From Cristatella mucedo (lineage: Eukaryota; Bryozoa; Phylactolaemata; Cristatellidae), in NCBI GenBank assembly GCA_009760855.2, contig WPIO01000080.1:1083501-1147500 (forward strand): a stretch of 64,000 nt of DNA, read 5' to 3'. Under the pieces are notes generated by a model, which made no database searches, was not told the DNA's origin, and was given only the letters and a program-made list of their open reading frames with translations. The position numbers and the translations under genes are program-made. Positions 28,035 to 40,117 of this stretch are shown here, piece after piece (position 1 is the stretch's first letter; every line of letters starts with the position of its first letter).

Positions 28035-31000
28035 CGGGCCAGATATACGCCGACGTGAATACAAGCCACTTCATCACCGTCGCCAGTTGTTGAACAGCCT
28101 CTTAAATTCCGCCTACTAAATGTCCGCTCGCTAAAAACCAAGGGGTTACTTATCAACGATCAGGTGGTCTTGGAGAAGCTAGATGCATTTCTGCGTACCG
28201 AAACCTGGATGACGCCTTGTTCCAGTAGCTGTATTTCTGAGACCACTCCACCCGGGTTCTCATTCTATCAGTCCATGCGTTCTGACAAGGTTTGTGGCGG
28301 GGTTGCAATTGTTGGTCGTGAATTGCTTGGCTATAAGATGTGCAGTTTCTCGCATGGACCATCGTTTGAATCGGTTGCTATCAGGTCTTCATCAAAGACA
28401 ATGCCTCTCACCGTTGTGATATACTGGCCTCCTTCTGGCTGTCTAAAGTCGTTCATAGAGGAGTTGTCAGAGTTCCTCGCTAAAATATTTGTGTGTGACA
28501 GGCCGTTACTGATTGCAGGAGACTTCAATATTCACGTTGACAGCCCTAGCAACAGCCAGGTCCGCTCATTTCTTGACTGTCTGGAGAATTTTGGTTTGGT
28601 CCAACACGTTATTCGTACAACCCAAGTCAGTGGCCATATCCTAGATATCGTGATCACTAAGGATGTCCTCTCCACTGAACTTATGGTGTGCCCACTGACC
28701 CTCTCGAATCACTGTTCGGACCGTGCATTTAGTTCGTATGCTCCCAAAGCCTGGAACTCCATCCCGACCTGCGTCAGAACATCCACTGACCTGACCACAT
28801 TTAAAAAGAACTTAAAAGCACACCTATTTATGACAGCATTTATTGGGTCCCTGACTCGTCCTTCATGTGCTTATTTATGCATGCTGACACTGCGCATACA
28901 GCCACTAACCACATTTGCATGCTGACCCTGTGCATATAACCTCTAACCATATTATTCATTTTGTTTTTTTCAAGCATGATTTATTTTACTTACCATTCAA
29001 TTGCATTTCCCTTTGCATCAAATGTAAAGCGCCTAGAAAAAGATTAGGTTCTCTGAGGATCAAGTGCATCGTTATTATCACTATTATTACTGCTCCTGCT
29101 TCCTTGTACTTACAGAGTAATGTCGAACTGGTCAAACGACCTAACTTACAAAGCATTGACACAACAAACTTCTAGAATCTGTTTGTGATCCAGGTCTTCT
29201 TGATCTGCATTCCGACTCGACCGGCAGCCTCGATACCCTCACTGATGCAATGAGCATGACACTCAGGAGTGCATGATTTGCAAAGCATGCTCTCGTTCGT
29301 TCTAACCGTGTTCAAATTCGTGGATATTCCTTTCAATTTACAAAAAAACTCCTAAATATGCGCCGGGTTAAGCGCAGGCTTGAACGTTGTTTCAAGAAAT
29401 TGGGGTCTGATGCAGATCTAGTAAATTTCAAAGACTTCCTTCGAGTTTACTCCCTAAAGCTTAAAAAACCAGGACTTGTTTTTTCATTAGAAAGCTTAAT
29501 TCCTGCCAGTCGGACACTAAACAGATTTACAAGACAGTAAACCGTCTACTAGCAAATGCTGAGAAGTCTGACTAAGGGCTCAGCCGAAAGGTTTTCAGCC
29601 TTCTTTACTGAAAGAATTGTGCACATTCGTGCCTCCATTAAGCTCCCATCGACTAAAGCAATCGCAGTTCCATAACCTGTGACCTTCCTTAAAAGGTTCA
29701 CCGAGGTTTCTGCATGCGATGTGGCCACCTTAATAAGGTTAGAAAAAAGAACTCGTCTCCTGAAGACGCTATACCTTCATCTCTGTGGTCTTCACTAGCA
29801 GACCAACTTAGCCCTGCCTTAACCACGCTTTTCAATGGGATCTGGGAAACGGGGTCATCCCCAAGTCCTTCAAATCGGTAATCGTTAGACCCGTACTTTA
29901 AAAGCCTGGATTAGATACAGAGGTCCATGTAAACTATCGCCCAGTTTCCCTTCTTCCTCTCTTGTCAAAGATTCCCGAAAAAATTGTTGCTACGCAGATG
30001 GTTGAACATATTGAAAAGAATGAAATGTCAGAAACATTTCAATCAGGGTTCAAGAGGCAGCACTCCACCGAAACTGCTCTCCTCCGTGTTAACAATGACA
30101 TTCTACGTGGCAACGACGACGGGAATGTTACTGCCCCAGCTCTGCTATATCTGTCTGCTGCCTTCGACACCATTGATCACGATGTTCTGCTTGAACGATT
30201 GAGAACAACGATCGGTCTGGCAGACGAAGCACTGGCTTGGTTCAAATCGTACTTTTCTGATCGTGTTCAATCCGTGTCGTGTGGGGGTCAGGTCTCACAC
30301 ACGAGAAGGGTCACCTGTGGAGTTCCTCAAGGGTCTGTACTCGGTCCCTTGCTGTTCTCCATTTATACACAACCTCTGAGAAAAGTGATTAAGGCCCATG
30401 GAATAGGATATCACTTTTATGCTGACGATACTCAGTCGTATTTGTCATTCAAACCGTCGGAATATGCTGCAGCAACTAAAAAATTGAATGCTTGCCTTGC
30501 CAATATTCAATCCTGGATGTTGGAAAACTTCCAGAAATTAAATGACGATAAACCGAAATGCTGCTCATAGGACACCCTAAGCGTATGGCTTGATTAAAAG
30601 GCTTTGCTCTTCTAAAAGATGATACTATTGTGCGACCATCACCACGTGCTTGAAATTTAGGTGTCGTTTTCGACAGCTGCCTCAATTTTCAAAGCTTCAT
30701 TCTGAAGACTGCTTCTACAGCTTGCCATCAAGTCTGATCCCTATCCAAGAATAGAAGCTGTCTTCCACAGTAGCTTGTAAAAAATATATCTAGCTCCTTA
30801 GTTCTGTCACGGCTTGATTATTGTAATTCCCTTTTGGCTGGGCTACCAAAGAAAGCAATTAGGCCCCTGCAGCTGACTATAAATATGGCTGCAAGGCTAA
30901 TGTTCAAGTGCCAGAAGTTTCAGCACGTGTCTCCTTATCTAAAAGAGCAAAGATGGATGCCGGTTGACCAACGGACTCAGAGCAAAGTTCTTACGCTGAC

Positions 31001-31470
31001 CCACAAGGCCCGCCACGGCTTGAATCCTTCTTGCCTAGCTGAACTGCTGCACCAGTTTCAGACTGTTTGCGCCCTCAGGTCCTGTGTGGACCATAAATTA
31101 GCTGTCCCATTCCGCCGCTTAGAGACGGTTGGCGACAGACGCTTTAGCTCTGCAGGTTCTTGACTGTGGAGCTCGCTTCCACAATTTTTATGCAACAGCA
31201 ACTACTCTACTACTACCGACTATGGGTCAGCCTTTTCAGCGGTCCTGAACTGCTACTTCCATGCTACTCACTACCTCAACTGCTCTCCTGGCTCTGCTAT
31301 GCTTCGCACTTTCTCTTTGTTTCGTGAGACGAAGTCTGTTGGCTACCGAATGCGGGTATCGAAAGCCGCTCAGGCTGTGAGTGCACTACGCAAGACTCTC
31401 CTGCGTAACACCCGCGTGGTCTGTGTGACTTTGTGGAGTTACAGACGGAGACAACTTACCAGAGAACTCG
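28035..31470 (+). mobile_element. L2-B retrotransposon with endonuclease and RT, decayed
   Basis: The endonuclease-like part starts near 28090 (FRLLNVRSLKTKGLL, DAFLRTETWM) and includes LLIAGDFNIHVDSP. After a nested insertion (28713-29094) it resumes with SNVELVKRPNLQS. The RT includes [57 protein letters not shown] and YADD at 30418-30429, then the C-terminal region to about 31455. Stops and frameshifts make it inactive. A second copy lies inverted at 52600-55565. Confidence 0.92.
28713..29094 (+). mobile_element. L2-A 3' copy nested inside L2-B
   Basis: L2-B sequence breaks at CACTGTTCGG and resumes at about CCTGCTTCCTTGTACTTACA. The insert starts ACCGTGCATTTAGTTCGTAT and ends with the L2-A tail and ATT repeats. 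The 52600-55565 L2-B copy lacks this insert at the same point (around 54870). Confidence 0.88.
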
Positions 31471-32189
31471 ATCTCCATCCAGCCACTTCTTTCGCATGTG
31501 CTGCCGGGCTTGAGCCCACGAAGTCTTCGGTCGACAAATGCGTTCACCTCGACCTGGGTCAGTAGAAGCGAGCGCCTGTGCCGAACCAGTGCAGCAAAGA
31601 GAACTCGATCCGCTACAACTAGCCGGAAGGAAATCGAAGGGGAGGCTTTCCGTTCTGGCCCGGATCGATCTCGCGATTTCGCGAAACCTATAAAAGCAGC
31701 AGCTAAGGCAGCTGGTTGCCGGAAGCTGAAGCGGTAGGCCGAGCAAGCGGGGCTTTTATGGAACAGAGATAGGATTTACAGCCGTTGCATGACTTTCAAA
31801 GCTATTGAATATTCTCACCATCATCCTGTGAAAAAAGTCTCTGTCGAGTCACTGTAAAACGCACTGCAAGGGAGTTTATAACTACGAGGTAATGATAATA
31901 ATAATGGCACTGGCCGGGCAAGCTGGGTGGTGCTTAAACCTCGCTCGAGTATGAGTTGTATTTTCCACACCATGTATTTGTATTAATACTATTCGCTACG
32001 ATCTATATTCCGTTGCCTTATCCAATGTATGACCATCAGGGTCGTATAAGCAGGCAAACGCACAGAGAAATAATTCACGGTTATAGACTAGTCACACCCC
32101 TGATCTCATGATGTGCACTGAATCGTGTGCAGGTATAACAATAAGTATGCAAACGATTAAAACCAAGTCTTTCTCTTCCAAATTCAAGC
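31471..32189. other. Intergenic stretch without recognised genes
   Basis: No gene or repeat family is recognised. A CCTATAAAAGC at 31687-31697 resembles a TATA box but has no gene attached. Confidence 0.4.
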
Positions 32190-34020
32190 CCCCAGTTCTT
32201 TCTACCGTTCATATCGAGGACACTGTAACAAATCGCGATAGACTCGCTGAATTCATATATTGAAACGTCAAACCTTGCTAGTAAGTTCGAGTCTGGTTTT
32301 GCAGCTAATCACTTCACAGAGTCGACATTGCTTCGGGTGTTTAACGAATTTCGTAGGAATGCAGACTTATGTAGAGTCCCTGCTATTTTTTTTGCTAGAT
32401 CTTTCAACAGCTTTTGATACCATCGATCACTAAGTCCTTCTTGAGCGCCTCCCATGTCGTCTGTTCTGGTATTTGTCTACAGCGCTTCTAGACGTTCAGC
32501 GCCGGGCAAGTGTGCACATCCTGCGAGAAGAGCCCCGCCCGCCTCTTTGCTGCCGTTGCCTTAAAAAAATCCAGCTCGTGCAATAATTGATAATTGCAAT
32601 ACCCAGGTAAAGTTTCACAGCAACATATGCGGTGTGTGTGCATATACTTCAGTTTCGCGCTACTGGTACTTCATTGCAACGGTCCCGATCCGATCTCACT
32701 GGGAGACTCCAGAGTGTGTACGTGAATGGAAAAAATGTCATCCGACGAGGAGTCACCCCTAGAGTTACCGCAGGTAAAATCGAGGGCCGCCGCTCATTCC
32801 GCTTCTTTTCACGTTCTTTTCACGTTTAGAACTTTTCACAATCTCCTCCCTTATCTTGCCAACGCGCTAAGCTGCCAGCCATAATCTAGGCTTTCCTTGC
32901 AATGCAGATGACTTACAGTTGTTCATTTGATTCGATCCCTCCGGCATTGAATTCTCCCAGTCCAACTCTCTCTCTAGCTGCACGTATTGATGACATCAGC
33001 ACGTGGACTCAGCTGCAGACTTTTCAAATTGAGTGATGATTGAGTGAAGCAAGCTTACTAGTCACGGGTCGCGGGCAAAGTGGGACTCGGACATTGGAAA
33101 GCTTAACGCTAAAAATTGACTCTGGTAGCAGCATGTCTCCGGTAGTGTCTGCACGAAATCGATGTGTCCTGTTCTAATGTAACTTTAAGCAAGACGACTA
33201 AATTAGCTGCACATTCAAGTCTGCTTGCTTTCAGCTATATAAAATTGCTTAAGTTTGGGTTGGCTTAGACAGGGATGCAGCATCCAAATTGGTTTGTACA
33301 TTTGCGACATCCCGTCTTAACTTCTGCAACTCACTGATTGCTGGTCTACTGGCATGTGCAATCAGGCGCTCACAGTTAGTGCAAACCTCTGCACCCATAC
33401 TTGTCTGTCGTGAGAGGCTCAGTTGCCACATCAGACCACTCTCACCGACCTCGCACTGGCACGCAGTCAAGCAGCGCATTAACTTCAACGTTCTGACCTT
33501 CACTGTTAGGCGCCTCACTTCTCAGGCGCATTCCTCCTACGCATGCGTAACTACGTCCACCATCCACGCCCCCTGGCCAGGCAGCTCTCACCATCCGCTC
33601 TTCAGACTGAAGTCGTATTGCTACACTCTGTAAAGAATACCTCAATCCCTTTGAAGACAACTCCTTTAGTTGCTCAGTTACGTCCCTAAACTTAGAGATC
33701 ACTCCCGACTGACGTCACGACATCACCAGATACGGCAACGTTAAAAGAGAAGCCCAAAACGCATCCGTCAGTTTCTCGCTGCATTTGGCTCGTCCTTGGG
33801 ATTTGTCCATTGAGTATGTATGCTTGCTGACTCGGCACATGCTGCTACTACCCATATTTGCATGTCAACACTGTATATGTCACCACTAACCGTATTATGC
33901 TGGTTGACATGTCAATTTTACTCTTGACCATTGATCGTCCGTCCTTTACTGCAAATGCAAAGTGCCTAGAAGCAGATTGAGCTCTTTGAGGGTGCTATAC
34001 AGATGCTGTATCGTTATTTT
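32190..34020 (+). mobile_element. Old diverged L2-A copy
   Basis: Traces of RT: SGFAANHFTESTLLRV-like (32290-32345), then TTTCAACAGCTTTTGATACC and ATCGATCACTAAGTCCTTCT. 32470-32690 looks replaced or inserted. From 32700 it follows L2-A to the 3' tail (CAAAGTGCCTAGAAGCAGAT, 33955-34020). It is heavily mutated. Confidence 0.75.
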
Positions 34021-35107
34021 TTAATGTCACGACGCTTTGTAGGAAAGCAACTAAGACCTGGCTCGCAGAGAAGACGCATATGTGGCTGCTGTGGGGTCTG
34101 TAGCTAAACTGAAACTAAGCTTTGAATTGAATGCGTTGCATAACGTCGCTAAACGTGGCTCGCCGCTGAGCATCCCCGACTGCCATCTTGAATTAGCACG
34201 TGACCATGCTCTGCACGCTTTCTTTGTTGCGTGAGATAAACTGAGTCTTTTTGCTGTCCTGCATGTACTGAAAGGCGCTTCGCCAGGTTCGAGTGCGCCA
34301 TGGAAAACCTTTCTGCATATGACGCCCACTCAGTCCACGTGGCTTAAGGTGATTGCTGACGAAAAGACCTGACATAACGTTACGTCGCCTTCACATTACG
34401 CTACACGACGCCGTCAGTACGTTACGTTTGCGCCGCCATTGGCCGAGGAACAGCTGCACGAAAGCATTTTGTCGTCGCTCAATGTCGTCACAATCGCCGG
34501 ACGCCGAGACGAGGTTTCGTTTTTTCGCGGGCTCGTACACTGACGCCGCACCCGAGACTCTCCGGTTGCATTGCAACGCAATAGATTGGGCGGAAGCAAG
34601 CGCACCTTCGGGGGTCGGGAGCCAGAGAAACGTGAACGCGCCTGCGCGCCCGCCCAGTCGACGCCGCTCGAGCGCGTCCTATCCGCTGCAATGCTGCTGT
34701 GGCCGAATGGAAGCGCCGACGTTTGCCGGGCGCGCGCAGCGCCCCTCAGCGGAAGCCCGGGAGAGCGAGCGAGCGAGCGTGCGCTTGGGGCGACCTCTAC
34801 CGAGCGCACGCGCCGTCTGCAGCGATCTCGAACCCTCGAGCCGCTCGTGTCGACTCGTCGCATAAAGACCGTCGGCTGCGGCCAGGCGAACCACAGAGCC
34901 GGCCCCTGCGCGTTGCACGTCACTTCCGCGATGAACTACGTGTCTTTGACGGTCGACGGCGCTCCTGCTCCGCTGCCGCCGCCGTCGCCGCCACCTCCGA
35001 GTCCGACGCTGGACGCTGACAGGTGCGCCTCCACCGGATGCGCCAGTCGCGCCGCGAAACGGCTTCGCTGCACGCGATGCTTTATGTATATTTTATCGCC
35101 GCGAAAC
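34021..35107. other. GC-rich intergenic stretch, no supported gene
   Basis: Several overlapping open frames on both strands up to 183 codons. They are Arg/Ala/Pro-rich without recognisable domains and are best explained by the GC content. Confidence 0.4.
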
Positions 35108-35180
35108 GGCGCTTTATTATAAACCATGGTATATGACCACAATAAATATGTTTAATTAGTTATATATAATCATTTATCCG
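35108..35180. repeat. Short interspersed repeat (partner at 23642-23725)
   Basis: TTTATTATAAACCATGGTAT, TGACCACAATAAATATG and ATAATCATTTATCC match 23642-23725 with drift. Confidence 0.6.
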
Positions 35181-35184
35181 GGAT

Positions 35185-36035
35185 TATTATTTTTATTAAT
35201 AATGACTAATGATTAATAATAGTAATGCACTCGATAAAGTGCCCTCGGGGAACTCAATCTCTTTCTAGGCGCTTTACATTTGCTGCAAAGGAAACGCGCT
35301 CGAATAGTGAGTGGTATCATGCATAATAAATAACATGAATAACATGGTTAGAGGTGACACGCACAGGGTTTGCACGCATAAGCACATAAAGGACGAATCA
35401 CAGGGAACCATTTAATGCTGTCATAAATAGGTGCGTACTTAAGTGGTCAAGTCAGGAGATGTCGTGACGCAAGTCGGGAGTGCGTTCCAGGGCTTTGGAA
35501 GGGTACGAACTAAATGCACGGTCTCCAAAGGAATTACAGTTTGTGCGAAGTGTAGGTAAACTGTTGGATTCCGAAAACCGGGTGGTTTGGCGCTTGGCCT
35601 GGTGGGGGAGTAGATCTGAGAGATAGGCTGGAGCCAAAGAATGAAGTGACCTAAAAGTGAGCGACAAAACCTTGAAGTCAATCCGTTGCTTGACTAGGAG
35701 CCAGTCAGCGTAGGTCGGCGAGAAGTGGTGTGATGTGGCAACTGCGACGCTCACGACAGACAAGCCTAGCTGCAGAGTGTTGCACCATCTGTAATCGCCT
35801 GATTGCACATTCCGGTAGGCCATCAAGCAGTGAGCTACAGAAGTCGAGACGGGATGTCGCAAATGCATGGACCAACTTAGATGTGGTATCCCTGTCTAAA
35901 TAAGTCCGAGTTTTAGCTGAAGGTTACGTTGGTGAAAGTAGCTGCAGACTTGATGGAGGAGCTGATTGTCCAACGAACGGTCACCTTGGAACAATGACAC
36001 CTAGATTTCGTGCAGATTCCACAGTAGATATGTTA
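35185..36035 (-). mobile_element. L2-A copy, reverse strand
   Basis: Tail and hairpin complement at 35225-35290, then the reverse of the 3' and RT C-terminal region (on the minus strand MHLRHPVSTSVAHCL-like frames), to ACCTAGATTTCGTGCAGATT near 36020. It is frameshifted. Confidence 0.85.
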
Positions 36036-36280
36036 TTCATTATTACTATTGATATTATTGTTATTAGTAATTATTAATGGAATTAGTAAATCTTGATAAT
36101 TTACGAATTGATATTACTAATATTTATAATGCATATTTAATATCATAATATAGTAGGATATATATATTATAAATGATAATTATTATTTATTATCAGTATA
36201 TGCATCGTTGTTATTGGTAAGTATTACAAGTAATACGTATTAATAGCTCACTCGTTATTATTATTAATACTTAGAGTTGG
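36036..36280. repeat. AT-rich tract
   Basis: Irregular ATT/TATTA sequence with no identifiable element. Confidence 0.6.
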
Positions 36281-36480
36281 ATTTGCAATTCCTCGCTCGA
36301 GGCTGAAGGTACCGCGAAACGGCTTCGCTGCATGCGATATTTTGACGCAGTGTCGGACATTGCGTCACTAGGCAGTGTCGGGCGCAGCGTCACCGCCTCC
36401 GAGGTCGGTCGGGCCTCAGCAGCGCCCCCGTCGAGGCCGCAGTGCTAGGCAAATAGGAAGCGGAAGCCGAAGCGTAAGTG

Positions 36481-36600
36481 GAAATGCGCCCGCCGAAGCG
36501 GAAATGCGCCCGCCGAAGCGGAAATGCGCCCGCCGAAGCGGAAATGCGCCCGCCGAAGCGGAAATGCTCCCGCCGAAGCGGAAATGCTCCCGCCGAAGGG
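36481..36600. repeat. 20-bp minisatellite, six units
   Basis: Exactly six copies of GAAATGCGCCCGCCGAAGCG, the last two with GCTCC. The unit is not a multiple of three, so frames rotate through it. Confidence 0.92.
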
Positions 36601-36706
36601 CTACTGGGATCGGGCGGCTTGGGTTAACGAAGCGGCTGAAGCAGCGAAGCTGCCGCGGTGCGCCGGCATCCCTTCGCTCTTTGCAGAGGATGATGAAGAG
36701 TCGCAT

Positions 36707-36800
36707 CCGGGGGCTCTTCATCCGGGGCTCTTCATCCGGGGCTCTTCATCCGGGGCTCTTCATCCGGGGCTCTTCATCCGGGGCTCTTCATCCGGGGCTC
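36707..36800. repeat. 14-bp minisatellite
   Basis: Between six and seven copies of TCCGGGGCTCTTCA. Confidence 0.9.
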
Positions 36801-37003
36801 CGGGTACGACTCGAGCATGGAGCGGGGGCAGCGGCGGCAGCGGCGATTGTTGGCCGCGCGGTGAATCGCTCTCGTTGTCTCGGGAAAATACGGGAGAGAC
36901 GACGAGTTTTATTAACGCTCCGCAGGCCACCTCTTAGTGTGACCGCGTTTATACAGGCCGCACGTGCGTATACTGCATATATATGCTATTGACATTGTCG
37001 TAG

Positions 37004-37129
37004 GCGCGCCTGGCGGTCCACGAAGCAGAAGCAGATTGTCGTCGGCTGGTTCCTGTTCGTTATCGTCCTCGTCGCCACTGCCTTTGGGATCGCCACACTC
37101 GGTGGCCATTTTTCTTCGGTCGAGCCCTA
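37004..37129 (+). pseudogene. Orphan GGT-type membrane-anchor exon candidate
   Basis: After an acceptor (ttgtcgtag) one base precedes RAWRSTKQKQIVVGWFLFV, continuing hydrophobic to GIATLGG, then HFSSVEP and a TAG. A basic flank, a roughly 24-residue anchor and a phase-2 start are the features of the anchor exons of genes B, C and D. No GGSAVDAA or other GGT exon lies between it and 41.9 kb, and no strong donor precedes the stop. It may be a relic of a lost paralogue, an alternative 5' exon of gene C, or chance. Confidence 0.3.
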
Positions 37130-38720
37130 GTCGCTCCGGATGCGATGTCGGCGACGACGAGTCGGCCGAAAAGTATCGATCGTCGGCACGTCCCTCCGAT
37201 GGGCTCAACCGTCTCGCAGCCACCGCCGCGATCACCATCGCCACACCGCCGCAAGACGCCGTCTCGACGCCGCCGAAGGCCGCCCGGTCGCCATCACGCT
37301 GCCACAACGACCGACGCCGCGCGGCGCGGAGGCGCTGCCGCAGGTCGGCCGTTGGCGAGCGTAGCGAGTCCGGCCGATCGCAAAGTGGCGGCAGCGGCGG
37401 CGCCTCGCGATCAGCGATGCTTAGGCATCACCGCCGCCGCCGCCGCCGCCGCCGCCGCTGCCGCTGCCGCTCTGAAGCGGCGGCGGCGGCGGCGGCGGCT
37501 CGAACCGCTTCAAGTAGGCAAAAATTTACAATTCAATGCGTTGCCGACACAAAATAATTTGAACGTAACCGAGTCTCGTTTTGCGCGGACTGGCACTGTG
37601 CGAGGCTCGCAGTGCGTCACACACAGCACTGACTGGTGAGTTCGCGAGTGATGGGTGCCTGTGAGCAGCCAGCGCAGTGCAGCCGATCGCTGTCAGTTCT
37701 GCGCGGACGCGCTGGCCGTTTGTGCGCATCGCGGCCTGGCACAATTGCATCGGCACAATCGAAGCAGCTGGAACCGCTGCCACCGCCGCCGCGCTCTTGC
37801 GTCAACAGCGGCGGCGCGCGAAAGTGCCGACGGTGGTCAGAGGGCGAGGCAACGCTCGGCTGACGCCAGCTGAAGCTTCGGCCAAATGAGGCCGGACGTG
37901 GTTTAAGGCTGGAGAGTTTTCGCCGGCTGACGACCGGCAGGCCCGCTCCCAGAGTGCAATGCAATCTCCGGCGACGCCGCCGCCGCCAGGCGCCCGGACA
38001 GTCCACTTGGCAGTACTGGCCGCGGCGACGGCGGCGGCTTCGCCGGCGTTCGCCACGCGTTCGCGCACGCGTCATCGCCACGAGCGGCGAAGCGCGGCGT
38101 CGACCGACTATGACGACCGCTGCTATCGGCGCTGCTGCTGGCGACGGCGGAAGCGCTAAATTGCGTCACCGCGCGGAATTGCGTAACAATTCAGCGGTAG
38201 CGCGAAGCGGCGGCGCGAAACGGCGTGCAGCGGCAGCGTCTGTCGTGGCGCAATCGTCGGCGCCGCGATTGTCGATCGATGCTGGCTTTGTCCAATGAGA
38301 TACGACGACACACTTCGTCGTTTCTCGTTTCCATTTTTCAGAAACTTTGCCTAAGCAATCCCGTAGAGCGCACACAGTAGGCAGCGACAACGATGCGCGC
38401 GCAGCCTTATCCGGTGTGCGAGAGCAACGTGCGAACGACGATTGACGCGGCGCGCGACGCGGATGCTGCGAAGCGCGGGTGCAGTGAAGTACGGGTGCGG
38501 CGAAGCGAATGCTGCAAGTTATACTAGACGCGACATTTCGACATGACGCGACATTTCGCAGTCAGTAAGTCGGGCTGTCCAGTGTCGTCGTAGGCGGTCG
38601 GTCGGTGGTCGGCTGTATGTGTCCGTCGCTCTTCTTCCGAGGCGCCGTACTGGAGGCCTCGAAGGCCTTCGAATGACTCGAGCCGAGCGCGAAGCCGTCT
38701 TCCGCGGCGGCGAGATTTGG
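37130..38720. other. GC-rich stretch with (CGC)n, no supported gene
   Basis: It contains a CGC run (37433-37475) and CGG runs. Open frames on both strands are Arg/Ala/Ser-rich low-complexity sequence without domains. Confidence 0.4.
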
Positions 38721-38776
38721 CGGTGCGACGTCTGCCACCGCCGCGGACTGTGCGGCGGTGGCAGACGCTCGCACCG
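38721..38776. repeat. Long GC-rich hairpin, 24 paired bases with one bulge
   Basis: CGTCTGCCACCGCCGC (38729-38744) pairs perfectly with 38752-38767 over a 7-base loop. The stem extends with CGGTGCGA (38721-38728) against TCGCACCG (38769-38776) past one bulged C. Confidence 0.85.
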
Positions 38777-38810
38777 CGCGCTACGCTAAGACGCTGCGAA
38801 CGTCTTGCGT

Positions 38811-38811
<1 letters not shown>

Positions 38812-38846
<35 letters not shown>

Positions 38847-39605
38847 TCACTTGATAAAGCGCCCTCAGAGAACTTAATCTCTCTCTAGGCGCTTCACATT
38901 TGCTGCAAAGTGAAATGCAATTGAATGGTAAGTAAAATCATGCTTGAAAAACAACCGAAATGAATAATATGGTTAGGGGTGACATGCACAGGGTCCGCAT
39001 GCAAATGTGGTTAGTGGCAGCATGCACAGTGTCAGCACGCATAAGCACATCAAGGACGAATCACAGGGACCCACTAAATGCTGTCCAAATAGGTGTGTTT
39101 TTAGGTTCCTTTTAAATGTGGTCAAGTCAGGGGATGCTCTGACGCAAGTCCGGAGGGAGTTCCAGGCTTTGGGAGCATATGAACTAAATGCACGGTCTCC
39201 AAAGGATTTAAGGTTTGTACGAGGTGATTCTAGACTGTTGGATTCCGAAAAGCGGGTGGTACGATGCTTGGCCTGATGGGGTAGTATATCTGAAAGATAG
39301 GCTGGAGCCATAGAAAGAAGGGACCTAAAAGTGAGCGACAAAACCTTGAAGTCAATCCGTTGCTTGACTGGTAGCCAGTGCAGGTCGGCGAGAAGTGGAG
39401 TAATGTGGCAACTGCGACGCTCACGACAGACAAGCCTAGCAGCCGAGTTTTGCACCAGCTGCAATCGCCTAATCGCACATGCTGGTAGGCCAGTAAGCAG
39501 TGAGTTGCAAAAGTCGAGACGGAATGTCACGAATGCATGGACCAACTTGGACGCGGTATCTTTATCTAAACAAGCCCGAATTTTAGCAATGTTATGAAGA
39601 TGCGT
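38812..39605 (-). mobile_element. L2-A copy, reverse strand
   Basis: ATT tail, hairpin complement, then the reverse of the 3' region and RT C terminus. On the minus strand one open frame of 190 codons reads VHAFVTFRLDFCNSLLTGLP and on, the longest intact L2-A C-terminal piece here. It is 5'-truncated near 39605. Confidence 0.9.
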
Positions 39606-40055
39606 TCAGCTTGGGCGTGAGAGAAGAGGCTCGAAAAGTCAGCTTTTTGGCGCGTATCCAGATATCCGGATTATCCGGATATCCGGCGAGAGTCGAGCTT
39701 GAGGCGGATTCGACGCGTATCGGTTGCACGAGAACGCCGCGTGCGGGTGGCTGAGTGCCGCGGCCGCGGCGCCATGCTTTAGGTGGCGACGCAGCCGCGG
39801 GACAAAGCCGAGTCCTCGTCGGCCCAAAGGAGGAGACCCGGTTCGGTCACACTCGCCACCAGTCGAGATCAAGCGAGATTCGAGGTCACGCGCTCCTAAC
39901 GAGACGCTACGAGGCAGTGCGTGCGCAGCGAAACGGGGCTTCAAGCCGAAGCGGTGGCAGCGGGGCTACCTTTAACCTTTGGCAACGACGGCTCCTCCCA
40001 CGCGACCGCGAGCAGCTGCTGCGGCGGCTGCGCTCTGTGGTAACGACTGGGGCAA

Positions 40056-40117
<62 letters not shown>

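Noticed and set aside
31687-31697. TATA box for gene C (CCTATAAAAGC); also CTATAAAAC at 55870-55878 for gene D
   Set aside because: Good matches by sequence, but 10 kb and 6 kb from the first recognised exons, with no supporting exon. Such short motifs occur by chance.
34353-35122. Candidate gene with a Pro-rich segment
   Set aside because: No homology, no conserved motif, and three overlapping frames of equal quality.
36481-36600. CRISPR-like array of 20-bp repeats
   Set aside because: Units are directly adjacent with no spacers, in a eukaryotic window. It is a minisatellite.
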